64,000 nucleotides of DNA, taken from contig JAVTLE010000011.1 of NCBI GenBank assembly GCA_033439295.1, forward strand, positions 496,082 to 560,081, written 5' to 3'. The notes below the pieces were generated by a model, which did no database searches, was not told the origin of the DNA, and saw only the letters and a list, made by a program, of their open reading frames with translations. A program made the translations under genes and the position numbers. Of the stretch, positions 1-13,264 are shown one piece after another. This stretch comes from Deuterostichococcus epilithicus (Eukaryota; Chlorophyta; Trebouxiophyceae; Prasiolales; Stichococcaceae). Position 1 is the first letter of the stretch; each line of letters begins with the position of its first letter.

Positions 1-483
1 TGGCGCACCAAAGTGGTTCGCCTGCTGTGCTGGCGCCTCTTCCTAACGTTTCATTCGCCTTCTCCAGTTCACATGTTTCAAAACATCCTGCCGCCAGCTG
101 TTTCGCTGGCGGCCGTCCTCGATCATCGATGGCATGACCTCGATATCCATTGCCGCCGAAGGTTGCCAACCTTGCAGGTGTCGTTATGTTTGTATTGAAG
201 CTCGTGTCAAAACCGTCTTCGAAACACGATCCTGCTACACATCGCCAGCAGCGCACAACAACTTAAATCAAGCACACGTGGTGCAGCATAGCGGTGGCTT
301 ATTGCTGTGTTGCGCAGCTCGTAAGATCGAACATGAGCTTCCTGCTGAGCAAAAGCTCAGCCTTTTGCCAGGGGTTCGCTGAGGTTGACCTTGAACTGTG
401 GCTGACCCGATGCACAACATGGCCTTCAGTCAGCAGACTCTGGCGCTGCACCTTGCCGCTGGGATGTCGTGCTTGCCAGCAGC
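1..483. other. Flank downstream of ferritin, no gene seen
   Basis: This is the 3' side of the minus-strand ferritin gene. Only short, low-quality open frames are visible on both strands and none resembles a known family. It probably holds the ferritin 3' UTR and intergenic sequence. Confidence 0.5.
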
Positions 484-3318
484 CTAGTCCGCTGTGCGCA
501 GGTAGTTGTCAAACTGCGAGCAGGGGGTTCCACAATGAAGCGGTGAACCTTGCATGCGAGGGACCACCGGTCCCTGCGTAGCTGTGCACCTCACCAGGAG
601 GCGCCTTCGTGCAGCTTTGCAGCAGGCAATCTGCGCAGCGCTCGACAGTGAAGACGCAACAAGCTGCGACACGATCTGAAGCCGGCGCTGCTTGTCGGGA
701 GCCCATAAGAAGAGGAGGAGGCGGCATGGCGCCGGAATGAGGCATCCTCCGCACCTCGAAGACGCCAAGGCCCTGGCCCACGCGGCGCAGCTGCGAGACG
801 TACACCGCCGCTTCCTTGACCGCCTTGGTCTGCTCCTCCAGCAGGTGGGCCTCTGCGCCCATGCCAGGGTTGTCAGTCCAGGGGTCGAGGAACGAATAAG
901 AGGGCACATCAATGCCCTTTCACCGCGTTGATGTGCTGCTCGCGACTCTGCGTACTGCCGTCCGGGATTTAGGATCGAAGGGTCAATGGTATGCCATACG
1001 ACCACGTCTGCTGCTTCAGCAGCTCTGCGCCATGCCAACGCCCAGGTCTAGATGGGGCCACATTTTCAGCAGATATATATTGTTACTGCATGACCTCAAC
1101 TGACTGAGCAAGGCGTTCTGTGCCACCAGGCACATGTAGCTGCGCCTCTGCGTAGTCGTGCCAGGGTGTTGAGGTCAGGGGTTTTTCCAGGCCGGATGTG
1201 GGCACAAGTAACGTCGTTTCTGCTCCGCCAGCAGCTGCATCTCTATCTGCGCCATGCTACGACGTCCACTCGTCCGGACTATGCGGCAAGCGGGCAAGGC
1301 ATGTGCGGATGACCGAAAGCCGGCTACAATTAGAGGTACATGTTTTGTTGAGCTGGCAGTGCGCGCCAATGCCCCAGACACCACGTAATTTCACGACATA
1401 AATTTGGACATGTGTGCAGCGGAGGGCTCTGCCGGTGCTTTGGACAGGACAGCTTTCTCAGCTCCGGCAAGGCGGCCAAACGCATCAGACGGCCAAGCTT
1501 GCAAGACGCCACAGCCGTATGCACCATCTGCAGGCCATCAGACAAGCAGGTCCGGCGGCTGACCGCCACACAATTCGACATGCCAAACACAGAAGTGCTG
1601 AATGCAGGGTTTCGGAGCTGCAGTAGGCGCACACCAATGAAGTCCGCCATTTCCGGGTCGTCGTGCTTGTCGGCAACATCGTGCAGCAGGCGCAGCTTCT
1701 GGAAGCTGAGTTTCTCCAGCGACAGCGCCAGCTCCATCATGTACAGCGCGTCCCCCTTCTCCTCGTGCATAAACCTGCTTGAGGTTGGTGACTCAGCGTC
1801 GAATTGAATATGACAACGAATCGTACATGGCAACACCAGCAGAGCTTCCTTCTTGCTGTGTATCTGCGGCGGGTTTGCATTGCTGCCGGTCCAGAATGCC
1901 TCCAAAATCGACTGGCGTATATGTCCTGGGGACCGCCATTGCCGCTGCCGGCGCAGCCAGGCGATGCACATGTAAGGCGCAGCCAAATCGAGGACGCCAC
2001 TGGCAGGGCTCTGTGCTGGCGGCATGGTCTCTGCGACTTTGTAGCCAAGCTCCACAAACATGATGCCTGGTCGCACTGCCGCCGTCAAAATTGTGAAATC
2101 ATGCAGAATGGACTAGCAGAACCGCACTCCATCTCTGGCGCTGCCAGCGTGTGCAGCTGTACACGGCCGCCGCGCTTGTTCTGCTCGCAGCACACATAAG
2201 CTTCACTACCGTTGCATTGCGTCCACGGGGTAGGGCGCATCTGACGACTCAAAAGCCGCAGAAGCATGACCAGCCAGCCAACCGGATGTCAGAGCATCCT
2301 ACAGATGCCGCGCTGCGCGCACCTTGTGAACCACGCACCTTGTCGCACCTTGTGTGCGAACAGCTTGGTGAGCACCAACGCTGTCGCACTGCTTGCTGTA
2401 AACCTGGCCAATCACAATGCATCCACTGTGCATCCCAGCCAACATCACCTGGAATTGCAGCAGCACGTGGGCATGGCCGCGCTCCGAGTCGCCCTCCTGC
2501 TTGAGCCAACGCGCCAGGCCCGGCAGGCCGATGTTGCCGCGGTCCGCAAACGCGTGCAGCGCCATGTACGCGTAGCTGATGTTCAGCTCCACGCTGCACA
2601 GTAGGCATACCTGGTGTCAGCATTAAGATGGTCGACGGGTAGAGCCAACACTCAGATCGTCAAAGTCCACAGGCAGGTGTGCAGACATGCAGACAGGACA
2701 GCAGCAGGAGGGGCACTGGGCCGGCTGCGCATGACAGGAAAGTTTTGCAGAGTGCATCAAGCATCATTCTCCAACAGTGGATCCGTTGCCAGGTCCGCAG
2801 GCGCTGTTTCCGACCGGGGCAGTGGCAGCGGAATGCCAAGGACACAGAGGTTTGAACCCCCAAGAGCAAGCAGGCAGGTGTCCTGCTCACTTGATCTGCT
2901 CGTTGACGGCCGCCTCGCACTCCTCGTGATAGTCCAGCCGCGCGTAAGATTGGCTTGACGGCGCTTTCGCCACCTGCACCAGCTCCGGTTTCACCTGGCG
3001 CAGCAATTGTGCAGGATTTCCAAATGCAGTGCTGCTGGAGAGCCTCGGCCATCGGACCCAAGACATGGGTACGCTTGCTGGCATGCTTCGATGCAGGAAA
3101 GGAGCATGCTTTGTCAACGTGTCAGCGTCTCCAAAAACTGCAGCGGTGCCAGGAGGCTTACCTCCTGCATCGAATATGAGCTTTGCTGTGGCGCCGGCCG
3201 AGGGGATCAGGTCGCTGGCGGACACCGGCTTCGACGGCTGTGTCATCGCCGCCCGGATGAGCATCTTGCGGGCGTGCATTTGGGGGCGCACACAACTACG
3301 GAAGCACAAGGTCATCAC
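484..3318 (-). CDS. FER: Plastid ferritin (multi-exon)
   Basis: Ferritin forms a 24-subunit shell that oxidises Fe(II) and stores Fe(III); algal and plant forms act in the plastid. Read on the minus strand, exons are about 3318-3165 (transit peptide, then [10 protein letters not shown]), about 3030-2891 ([12 protein letters not shown] ... EAAVNEQI), 2593-2449 ([19 protein letters not shown] ... [13 protein letters not shown]), a weaker exon about 2049-1970 ([12 protein letters not shown]), 1774-1635 ([18 protein letters not shown] ... ADF), 852-755 ([27 protein letters not shown]) and 513-484 (FDNYLRTAD, stop TAG). The codons N and E join exactly across the introns 2891/2593 and 1635/852. The ferroxidase pattern is largely kept: E in NVEL, E and H in SERGHA, E in EEKGDAL. 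The usual EE before RGHA is SE. The phase between exons 1 and 2 does not close cleanly, so a small exon may be missing. It is divergent from kinase 1. Confidence 0.9.
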
Positions 3319-3956
3319 ATGACAGGTCGGTGGTCAGGCTCGGGAGTGAATCTGGCATGGGCAGTGCGATGCACGGTGTTCAAATTGCGGCAATATGCGT
3401 GTCACAGCACAACGTGCATGCACAGTAACTGGCCTGCTTTATTTGCACAGTTCTACTCACACGCTGGGCATCGGCGGCCGGCTCGGGGTCAAACGCTGCA
3501 GCTGCATGGCGTCAATTGTTATGTTGATTTGCAAATATTTCTATCCGGCCGAGCGTATCATATTTTCGTGTTATAAATCTATTTGAGAAATCTGGCGGAA
3601 GAATTGGCGCAGGGTTTGCTTCCCCGGCAGCTGAAGTCAGCAGCACGGAACAGTAATTTTCTGGCTCGTCTTTGCCGACCGGCGCACGGTGATATTTGAG
3701 CTGAAGTCCCGACACAGGTCTCTCGCCGCTGCCCTGTTGATGAGACGTGCAGCCTGGAGTGCATGATGGAGGCTGCATCTTTCCCGATCTACTCCGCTTC
3801 GTAACAGCAATAAGGCAACATGAGTATCGCACACAGGCCTGCTGCAGCCAACCTGCCAATCTGTCTGGCTGAAAAGGCGTGCTGCGTTGCTTGTGCACCC
3901 TTTCCAACCTCTTGGTCTAACTGGAATCAGGAGAAGCCTTCTGACCTGCAGGCGCC
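3319..3956. promoter_or_regulatory. Divergent intergenic region, ferritin / kinase 1
   Basis: The first ATG of ferritin (minus) and the signal-peptide ATG of kinase 1 (plus) face away from each other across about 640 bp, so both promoters should lie here. An AT-rich patch at 3527-3590 contains TATAAAT at 3572-3578, the most TATA-like sequence in the interval. Which gene it serves cannot be told. I did not recognise an iron-response element. Confidence 0.4.
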
Positions 3957-6900
3957 ATGCCAGTCGGCAAATCGCACACGGCCTCACGGATTGCACTGCG
4001 AGCAGTCTTTGCTGGCATTACCGTCCTGCTGTCGGCCTGCTGCACAGCGCTGCCCGCGCAGCCACAGTGGCAGCGGCAGTGGCGGCACAATCAGTGCGAC
4101 ATTGCAGCCTCGAAGGCTGAGGAGCTTGATGCTCTGCACGACCTGGCAGGAGAGGCATCCAGCCCCACGGCGAAGCCAGCAGCAGGGCCTGGACCAGCAG
4201 ATGTAGCGAGCACGAGCAGCGACGCTCTAGGCCGACTTGCAGGTATGACTTCTCAGCGCTGCAACCTGCTGCATCAATGCTGCATATGCACATTGATCAC
4301 CATCCGAAAAGGCGTCGGAAGTGGGCTATCAGCAGTGAAGCATCAGCTGACAAAAGTGGGCTAGCAGAAGCTCTGTTGAAAGTGAAGCAGCCAACGCAGC
4401 TCGGCCACGCCACCAGTGTTCAATAAGACGCTCCCTAGAAAAGATTTGCCGGAAAGAAATTTGGTTGCCCCCCTGAACAGGACCCTCGAACATTCCCGTC
4501 ACGGCAATCCTTCAGCCGGGCGAGCTTGGGCCCCGCCAGATGTTTCCGTCTACTCGCAGCCGTTACAGGGTAGTGGGCCGCCAGATGGCGGGCGATGTGT
4601 CGCCGCAGTTGGCGTCTGCGCTGCGGCACGCCTTCAGCACTTTTCACAGCCTGCTGCAGCTGCACACGCAGGCGCGCCTGTGACTTAATTGCTGTCGTAG
4701 TCTGCAGTGCCGGCTGCCACAGCAGACCTTGCCGCCAATGAAGGATCTACTGTACAGATGGATGACGGAGCTGGTGACGGTTGGTGACAGCATCTGGCAC
4801 ACACAGGCTGATTTTCCGCTGCGCCATGTCGCTGCCTGCACCTCGTGCGTGCAATCAGGCAGCGGGAGCGAAAACATTGAGCAAAATTGAGCTGATCCCC
4901 AGGTGCAAGTGTGTCCGGCGGCCCCGGCGCCTGTGCGACTCGGTCCGCTGCAGAAGTACCCAGCAGCAGCAACAGCGGCGCCAATGTGCCAAGTTACCTG
5001 GGACGACAGGAGTGCCACAACATCCGCCAGTTTCTCGGGTGAGAACCCGCAAATTATCGACCTAAATGCGAGGACTGCGACAGGCAGCAGCCTTTCGGGA
5101 ATAGCCAAGGAGGTCATCTTACCAGCGCCCGCCAGCAATATATTTCAAACCGCCGAAATGTGAGATTCGCAAACATGCCTCCTTGAGGCATCTGCAGATG
5201 TTCGCTTCTGTAGCACCACCAAACATTTGGCGGCCTACTTTCAGTCTTGGCAGCCCCCTGCTGCACTTTTCTCCAGTGGCGCCACGAAGCCGAGTCTGAG
5301 CTGTGGTTTGCGGTGTCCGCACACAGACCATGGCAGGATCGGTTCTGGCAACGGCAGCATCGGCACAGAGACGGAACAGGAGGACTTTGCAGCGGTTGTC
5401 GTGGTGGCCACGACATATGTCACGACCAGCTCAGTGTCGGTGCCCAATGCGCAGGCATGCACAGCACAGCCCGCCCAATGCTGCCACTCTGATGAGCTCC
5501 ATTCATGTATCCACAACATCGCTTACACAGCTGCCAGTTTCGGCATGCACGCTGCCATGCAATTCTTCTGTCACGATCGCGCGCCTCAGAACCTGCAACC
5601 ATCCATACAGGCGGAAACTGGCTGCAATACACCCGTTTGTCTTGCTGCTGTCCACAGCCGAAGTGGGGCGAGATGCTGTCGTCGTTCCTGCCCCGCGCAA
5701 TGGACGCCCAGGCCTTCAACGTACGCCCCTCTGCCACTGTAGGATGTGCGCACTCCAAGCTACTCTGTTGCGCATTCTAGGCTTGTGCATCTATGGTGGC
5801 ACCAGGCCAAACGGCAACGCAGCTCATGGCCAGCGTGCCAAAGCCGGTTGTGCGCCCATGAGCTCAGGTGCCGCTGGCCCCATCCCGTCCAAGCAGTTGC
5901 AGGGGGGGGAGGGGGCTGCCTTTGACATATCTGTTTTCCATTTCTGTGTTGTACTTGTGCAGGTGGAGTTCCTGCCAGAGTACCGGCAGCTGCTGCCCAA
6001 TGCCGTGAGCATGTACATGCGGCTGCCACCGTCGCACACCAGGAGGAGCCAGAGCGACTTTGTCGTCGATGTGCAGGTGACGGGGCTGCGCCAACAGTGC
6101 CAAAGCAGCCGCATCCGTCCCTGCTATTACATGAGCGAATCTTGCAAGTCATGACTTGCAGCTTGATTGAATTCGATTCTGCAGGTGTCTGTTGCCAGGT
6201 CCTTGCGGCAGGTGTGCTAGCTGTGTCTCCCCAAGTAGCTGCCTGACTGGCCCCGCTTCCGAGTCGCTGGCCTGAAGAGAGGTTCGCAATCGATGCCACA
6301 GGTTGCAGGAGCTGACCCTGATGCCATCGCCGCCAGCATGCGGACGCAGACAGCATTGCAGGTGGAGGCTGTCCATAGACTTGCAACGCAAGCTTCAGCC
6401 GACACACGCATGTCCCAGAGCTACGAAGCCGTAACAAGCGGTCGTTGCTATCGTCTGGCAGGCCGGGCTGCTGCAGTGAGCCTTGTGCATGACCCGCCGC
6501 TGGTCAAGAGCACTTGGACCGCGATGACTGCAGGCGGCGGTGTGCGCGGCCACCCCGGAGATGATGGCTGTACTGCCGGTGGAAGTGCTGCCAGATGCAA
6601 GAAGCGGCACAGGCGCCGCCATGCGCTTCCATGTCAGCACCAGCCACGAGCCGAACTCGTTCTCTGCCCAGGTGCGCACAGCTGCGACTTTTGGGAAAAG
6701 ACCGCTGCTGAAGCCATTGTGTTCGGGGCCAGACAGGAAACCGAGGGTGAATGGGCTTGCTCAAACAAGAGTCCCAAAATCAAACATGACACCGCGCCGG
6801 TGACGGCTGCAGCCAGCTGCAGCTGGCCCTTTACGCCCTTGCAACTGCCAACGATTGGTGCGCCCCCGGTGCAAAACTCCAATGCCTGATAGGCAAAGAT

Positions 6901-9900
6901 AAAGACAAAGGCTTTGGTGCTTCGTGTGCGCAGGATCTTGAAGCTGCGCTGGCGGCAGCGCTGCCAGCCGCGGCCGCAATCAGGAGCTTGTGCGGCATCG
7001 TCACTGTCGCTTCTGTACGATATGCGCCAGAGCTATACCCTTTCCGGCAGGTCTGGCCCTCACTTAATTTACCGTTCTTCTCGAAGCTCGGTCCCCCTGG
7101 CAGCGCTCCCATCTACTGAATGCCACCTCCACCATCATCACGCGGATGTGGGAACTGCACAGCCATATGGGCCAGTCTGCTTGCAACAACATACCAAACT
7201 CTAGCGGCTCGTACTGGGCAGTGCCGCTGACGGAAGGCTTGAGCACACACTGTCCGCGGGGTTTTCCGTGATTGTATATTGCTGACGGCGATCTCAGCTG
7301 CAGCAAACCAACACTCCTGTCGGTCTGCTGCCTGCTCGCAGTGGCCGCAGCTGCAGCGGGATGGGTTCGCAAGCCGCCGCCTGACAGACGTCCAGCCGCT
7401 ACCGCCGCCGCCGAACGGCCCGAGCAGGCGCAAGCTCACCACGGCCACCGCCCTGTCTGGAATCCTCACACTGGTCCTGAGTGAGCTCATTTGCCAGCAG
7501 CCTCCTCAGCCGCGCATGCGACTTCCGTTCATTTCGAGGCCACCAACCGCAGACCCCACGCCTCGCCTCGAATGCTGCTTGCGAGAGCTGCTCATCGGCT
7601 GAAGCATGGCTGCCGAAATCACAGTCCAGTGGTGTCGGCGCTTCAGCAGGCGCTTCGATGGGCAGTATGCAAGGCTGGGGCGGCAAAGAGCATGAAACCG
7701 CATGTGGCACGCAAGACCCGAAAGCGGCAGCTGGGCAAGGCTGGAGGAAGCACAACAGCTTGCAGACAGCTGCACGCCGCAGGGGTTTCAATGGCCGCCA
7801 TGACGCCAGTGTAGCTTATCCTCCCGGAGATCATGTCCTCCTGTGCTGGAGCCCACATCCTATGTAATGTTGCACACAGTGCTCGTCCCGAGGAGGCGGT
7901 GGCGTGCTGGTCAAGCCGCCGGCCTCAGCAGTGATGCCGAGTTGCCCCCAGGTCCGGCATCATCACACAAATCAGTTGCGAGCGTCTCAGCAGTCATGCT
8001 TGGTTACACGGCAATGCTTACGAGCTGCACCCAGGTCCGGCATTATCACACATCCCGGCTGCGAGCGTCTCAGCAGTCATGCTTGGTTACATGGCAATGC
8101 CGGCGATCTAATGATTTCAACACCATGCCACCCGACCCAACATATATCACGGGGCTTTTGTGACGATGCTGCGTATTGCTGCCTGACGGAGGTGGCCAGT
8201 TAACATTCAAGGAACCCGAGGGAGGGATCAGGGTGGTGAGGCAAGAAACTGGCTCATCAACCTGCCGGAGCAGCGGCGCAGTTTGGTTACCCAGCAGCTG
8301 TCTCGATCCTGAGTGCAGAGCTCGAGGCCTTCGACCGGAAGCTTCAGGGATGGGCATTGCGGCCGCACGACATCACCATCTGCACCAAGGAAGACGGCAG
8401 CGACTGGCTCATTGGCGAGGGCGCCTATGGCAAGGTGTGACCGCAATGCTGTGATTCCACGCCATCATGCCCGAGGAAAGGGCTGACGAGGACACCTCCT
8501 TCATGCAGCAGAGCTGCCATTTCGATATGCCGTTAGGTTGCCGCAGAGTAGGGATGTTGCTCCGCTATCCCGCCGCAGCAGCACTGACGATTGCCACTTA
8601 GCGGTGCATCAGCGCGGCCGACTGTGCGATGCCTCTTGGCTCTGTCAGCAGGCCGTCCAGCAGCACCACAGCCGCTCAGGCGCCCACGGAGACAGCGCCC
8701 TCAAGCTTCGAGGCTGCCTGGTTCACCACCTGAGCGGTGCGCAGGTGTTCAAGGCGATGCGCGGCGGCGTGCAGGACGTCGCCGTCAAGCAGCTGTGTGT
8801 GCACGGGCAGCACGACATGGACAGGTTCATTGAGGTACGCTGTCCCTCACGATCCTACTCGCCCCTTACAGCCGTGTCATATGCGCGCTTGTTGCTGACG
8901 CCCTCTGGCGCCACGGCACGCACGGCTCCTCCCTGCATGGTGCAATGGGAGCCCAGAGAGGGGTCGGCGGCCTGCAATGGAAAGTGCTTCGGACCAGGGA
9001 CGATCCTTGGGCTGTTTCCCTGGAGACGCTGAGCTCCCCCACATGGCTTGACTTCACTCGCTGTTGATCAGTATTGACACTGCAACTAGACTCCATGATT
9101 TGGACCACCTGCCTCCATGTTGGCGGCACAGGAGGTGGGCATCCTGAAGGGGCTCAACTACGACCGCAACATCGTGCAGTTCTACGGCGCCTGCTTGCAG
9201 CCTGGGCGCGACCCCATGCTCGTCTGCGAGTACATGGAAGGTTTAGTGCCTCCTTTTTATTAAACATTCCCCATGCGCTCATTTGCTGCACAGGCAGGCT
9301 GCCCAATACGGTGTCCGTGAAGACCACGACACCCAGAATGCGCCTGGCGGCAGCTGCCGGCAGGTGCTCTGCTGGCTGGCGGTGATGGCGGCCCTGTCAG
9401 AGGCTGACAAACATAATCCTCGCGACAGGGCAGCCAAAGCCGCTTCAAAACACTGAGTCGATTCCTCCGCCAAAATGCAGGCGGCGACCTGTGCAGCGCG
9501 CTGCAGAAAGACCCCGAGCTTGGCTGGTACATAAAGGGGCACCGGATCGCGCTGGACATCGTACGAGGGCTCTACTTCCTGCACTCAAAGGACGTGCGCA
9601 CCCCCCCCCCACCTTTCCCCTTCCGCGGCAAACAAACAGCCGCTAATGCTGCCTGCTGCTCAGCGACAGCTTCATTGGGCTTGACCCTGCCCCAGCAGGC
9701 GACATCATCGACGTGATTAGACAACGTCGTGCTCATCTGGCTGCCAAGCACCACAGGCGATGGCCTTTCCACTGTCAGCGTTGCTTCGACCGAGTGCCAG
9801 ACACACAGGAAGCTGCAGGTATGTGCCCCACGCCGCAGGTGCTGCACAGCGACCTGAAGTCCAAGAACGTACTGCTGAATAGCAGTCACGAGTGTGCCAA

Positions 9901-12900
9901 GGTGAATCGGCCGCGATTCTTCTGTGCTACTGCAAGCGCAAAGGCTGATGCATGCAAGCAGGACTTTCGACTCGGTGTCATGCACTTGCTGCTGTGGTCG
10001 ATGTACGCACTGCCCGGAACCAGAGTAGCGGCTCCTCCCTGGAGGCGCCTTAGCTCTGGCTACACAATGGGACTTGCACAAGCAGCAGACGCGGTGCAGC
10101 AGCACAACGGCAGGTTGCTGACTGCTTGGCGCTGAGCGATGAGCGCAGATCTGCGACGTGGGACTGTCGCGGGTGCTCGAGGACCGGGGCCGCCAGTCCA
10201 ATGTCATGGCATGTGCGTTTTGCGGGATCCTCCTATGCGAAAATAGGTTGCTACTGGCTGCCATGTGTCAGAGATCTGGGGGCAACTTCGAATGTGACGG
10301 CCTGAGCAGCCGCCGCCAACAGGTCTTAATCGACTTCCATTGCTGTACGGACATCCCATTGTAGTGCCCGGCGGCACCAATCCAGGTCACCCGCATCCTC
10401 ACAACAGAGCTGCTGTGCGGGACGCCGCCGTCCAACTAATGAGGCGGTTTTGAGAATTTTTGATAAGGTATTCACACGTGGAACGATGTTTTGTTGTAGG
10501 GACCTTTGCCTCTGCCGCACCTGAGCAACTGTTGGGCGAGGAGCTGACACTCAAGGCCGGTGAGACTGACGTCCAGCCGCATCTGCTTGGGTGTTGTTTG
10601 ATCATCATGTGCCGCAGGGGCCCGGCACCACGAACCACAAAACATTAGTGTTGGTAACCCGTTCGAACCATCCTGATCGATCCAAATCATCAGCATACAC
10701 TGACTCGCACCTCTGGCGTGCTCTGGCAGACATATTTTCACTGGGTGTGGTTCTCCAAGAGGTAAGTGCGAGATCAGGACAGCTGTCATTGCAGTGCAGA
10801 TTGTCTGGCCGCAGCGTTTTCGATGGTTGATACCTGCCGCCTGTGCGTGGTTCCCAAACCACTTGCTGAGACATCGCCCTGCCACCGGCAGGCGCCCAGC
10901 TGCGCTGATCCTAGCTACCATCGCACCTGAAGGCAGAGGATGAACCAGGATGAGCCACAGCCTGTGCTGCGCTTACAATGGCACATCTGCCCACTCGCTG
11001 CAGATCGTGACGCAGACAGTGGCGGTGCGGCGAGGGACGCTGTGCGAGCCGCAGGTGCCACGCGATTGCCCCGCCGACGTGCTGAAGCTCATCAGGGAGT
11101 GCATGGCGCTCGTCGCCGAGGACCGCCCCGACACCAAGGTACGTGCTGCGGCGGCCGGCGGGTCAGCCTGGCGACTGCAATTTCGGACTTTCAAACTGTC
11201 AATTTTAAATTGTGACAATTTCGAGCCCTCAGTGTGCACGTGCTTCAAGAGCTTGATGGCATGCTTTGAGAGAGGTTGCGGCGCTTTTGGCTGCTGTCGG
11301 CAGTCTCTGTGCCCGCAGAGCTCGTTGCCAAAACACCGTGTGGCCCTGGTTTGCAGATCATCCGTTGCAGAGTGTGGTCTGATGTGACTTCTTCAGAGGC
11401 GTGACTTCTTTCTTTTGACGCATGCAGGAGGTGTTCGACCGGCTCAATGCGTCGTGCGAGGCACACCTCCTCGATTCAGGCGCGCCGCAGGAGCTGGCGG
11501 CCGACGACGGCGACTCGGCGACGCAGCGTCGCGAGACGATCGAGGCCATCGCTCGCGAGTCTGGCGCGCTCCCCGGTGTCTGCAGTCCCGATGGCGTCGT
11601 CCAGCCGGCCACGCCACCACAGCCAGGTGCGTTGCTGTTGCAGGAAAGATGCTTCGATTCTGCAAATGTGCAACTGGATGGCGAGACGGCATGCACATGG
11701 TTGCGATTCGTGAGTCACGTTTCATTGAGCCTGCAGAAGCGCCGCCGCCAAGGGACACCAGGCACAGGGACCGGACCACCAGCCACAGGGGCCTCTTCAG
11801 CCTCGCCAGCAGCGAGGAAAGCCCGCCGGCGCATCCGAGCTCATCCGGACAGCAGCGGTCTTTGACGCAGCCGGCGCAGCACGACTTCACAGGCCAAGGG
11901 CGCCGCACGCAGGTGGGGCTCGAACGAGGTGTGCTGGCGCACTGTGTTGCCGCACCGATGATTGCGCCGAAGGCTGGCCGGCAGTCAAACACAGCATAGC
12001 GGCCCCTTCAGGACGGCGCCAGGCAGAAGGCTCACGGACTGTGCGTGCATAAGATGACCCAGATCCTTACCAGCAGTGCAAGCACCATGGATGGTTTGTC
12101 ATTTCAAGCTCCTCATGTGCCTGCCTGCAGCTGGCGCCAGAGCTGTGGCGCGACCTGCTGGTATTGCGGCGGCGCACCTTCGATGCGCCCCGCCCTCATG
12201 GCCCAGAGCTGCCACCGGAGGCGCTGCCAGCCCTGCAGCGGGCTTTCACCTGGCCACCCAAGTGCGCCATGACCTCACTTTGCGCCGCACTGTGCGTGTT
12301 CCCGAGCTTTCTTGTGGAGCGGTGGAACATGCTGTGATGTCAGACGAGAGTGTCCTGCTCGGCCGAGGTCTGCAAGCTCGGCCGCCACCACAGGAATTGG
12401 TGACTGCCATTCACTGCTTCTGCCCACAGGGCAGACTGCCAGCCTGCAGCACTTTAGCAGCTGCCTTCAACTAGCTGCCATGCCCTGGCCCGCCCTGCCC
12501 TACCCTGAGTCTGCATCAGCTACTGCAGCGTCAAAGGATCTGCCTCATGCAAACCCAGGCACCGCCAGCCGAAGCCTAAAAGCAAGGCGGAGCGCCGCAG
12601 CCAATCCGCGGAAGCCCTGGCGGAGGCTGCAGCCTGTGCGCGCTTCTACAGCCCGCAACATAGTGGAGGGTCAGACGGCCGCGGCATGCAGGGTGAGACT
12701 CGGCGGTCTGGCAGCGGCAGTGGCGCCGTGCGGGAGTCGCTGGAGAGCGGCTGCTCGATGCTGGTTGCGGGGCTGCATAGTGTGCACGATACTTTCAGCG
12801 GCCGTGCGGAGCGGAGCGGCGGCAGCAGCGGCATCTTGGCTAGACTGCGAGGCCCATCGCCGCTGCCCCACAGCTGGCGGCCAGGGGCCAGGCAGAAGCC

Positions 12901-13264
12901 GGCAACAGCTGAGGCGGCCGTGCCGGCGCCAGCAGCGGCATTGGCGGCGGCCGAGGTGGCCGCATTATTCGACATCGCCAAGGCACGAGGCCGTACGGCG
13001 AGTGGCAGGCCGCAGCAGGCCGGCAGCAGCGCTGATGACGACGCCGGGCCCAGCAAGCGCCACGGCAGTGCCAGCCAGCCTGCCGCCATCCGTTCAAAGC
13101 CGCAGACCGCCTCTCTGTCACGCCCCTTTGCTAAAGTGGCAGAGAACAGGCGTTCTGAGGGCAGTGGTGCCGGCGGCGCACCAGACAAGGCAGCGGCGCA
13201 GCCAGCGGCGAACCAGAGCCCGCCGCCAAATCCTTTCCAGGACTGGGCTGGTGGCTGGCAGTAG
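3957..13264 (+). CDS. Receptor-like TKL kinase 1 (complete)
   Basis: Predicted single-pass plasma-membrane kinase with extracellular N-terminus; ligand unknown. Exon 1 (3957-4241) gives a signal peptide (MPVGKSHTASRIALRAVFAG, hydrophobic core, then A-x-P). Ectodomain modules shared with the other kinases: about 4485-4690 (AILQPGELGP, then SPQLASALRHAFSTF), about 5335-5450 (DFAAVVVVATTYVT), 5963-6076 (VEFLPEYRQLLPNAVSMYMR), about 6304-6420, 6535-6680 and 6934-7050 (DLEAALAAALPA). A weak membrane segment lies about 7400-7477 (TALSGILTLVL). Kinase exons: up to 8434 (IGEGAYGK), 8745-8834 (VQDVAVKQL), 9132-9240 (NIVQFYGAC), 9481-9593 (GGDLCSAL), 9839-9901 (VLHSDLKSKNVLL), 10149-10212 (CDVGLSR), 10500-10559 (TFASAAPEQ), 10730-10760, 11004-11138, 11428-11626. 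The tail is Ala/Ser/Gly-rich, with the last exon about 12545-13264 ending NPFQDWAGGWQ and TAG. Catalytic Lys and Asp are kept; HRD is HSD and DFG is DVG. Confidence 0.82.
7947..8100. repeat. Tandem direct repeat, 83-bp period
   Basis: Two near-identical copies start with CCCAGGTCCGGCAT and end with CAGTCATGCTTGGTTACA..GGCAATGC. They begin at 7947 and 8030. They lie between the membrane exon and the first kinase exon of kinase 1, in what is probably intron. No coding role is evident. Confidence 0.85.

Noticed and set aside
509-751. 80-residue C-terminal extension of ferritin by reading through the donor after GVFE
   Set aside because: A GT donor after GVFE and an acceptor before FDNYLRTAD restore the normal ferritin C-terminus, so the extension is intron.
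9600-9613. Poly-C runs here and near 35461 and 36402, and the G-rich run near 19348-19382
   Set aside because: They lie in introns and act as, or mirror, polypyrimidine tracts; no separate element is implied.
12130-12350. Open plus-strand frame (APELWRDLLVLRRRTFDAPR) in the kinase 1 tail region
   Set aside because: Possibly a tail exon, but splice joins are unclear and it matches nothing known, so it is not listed as its own gene.
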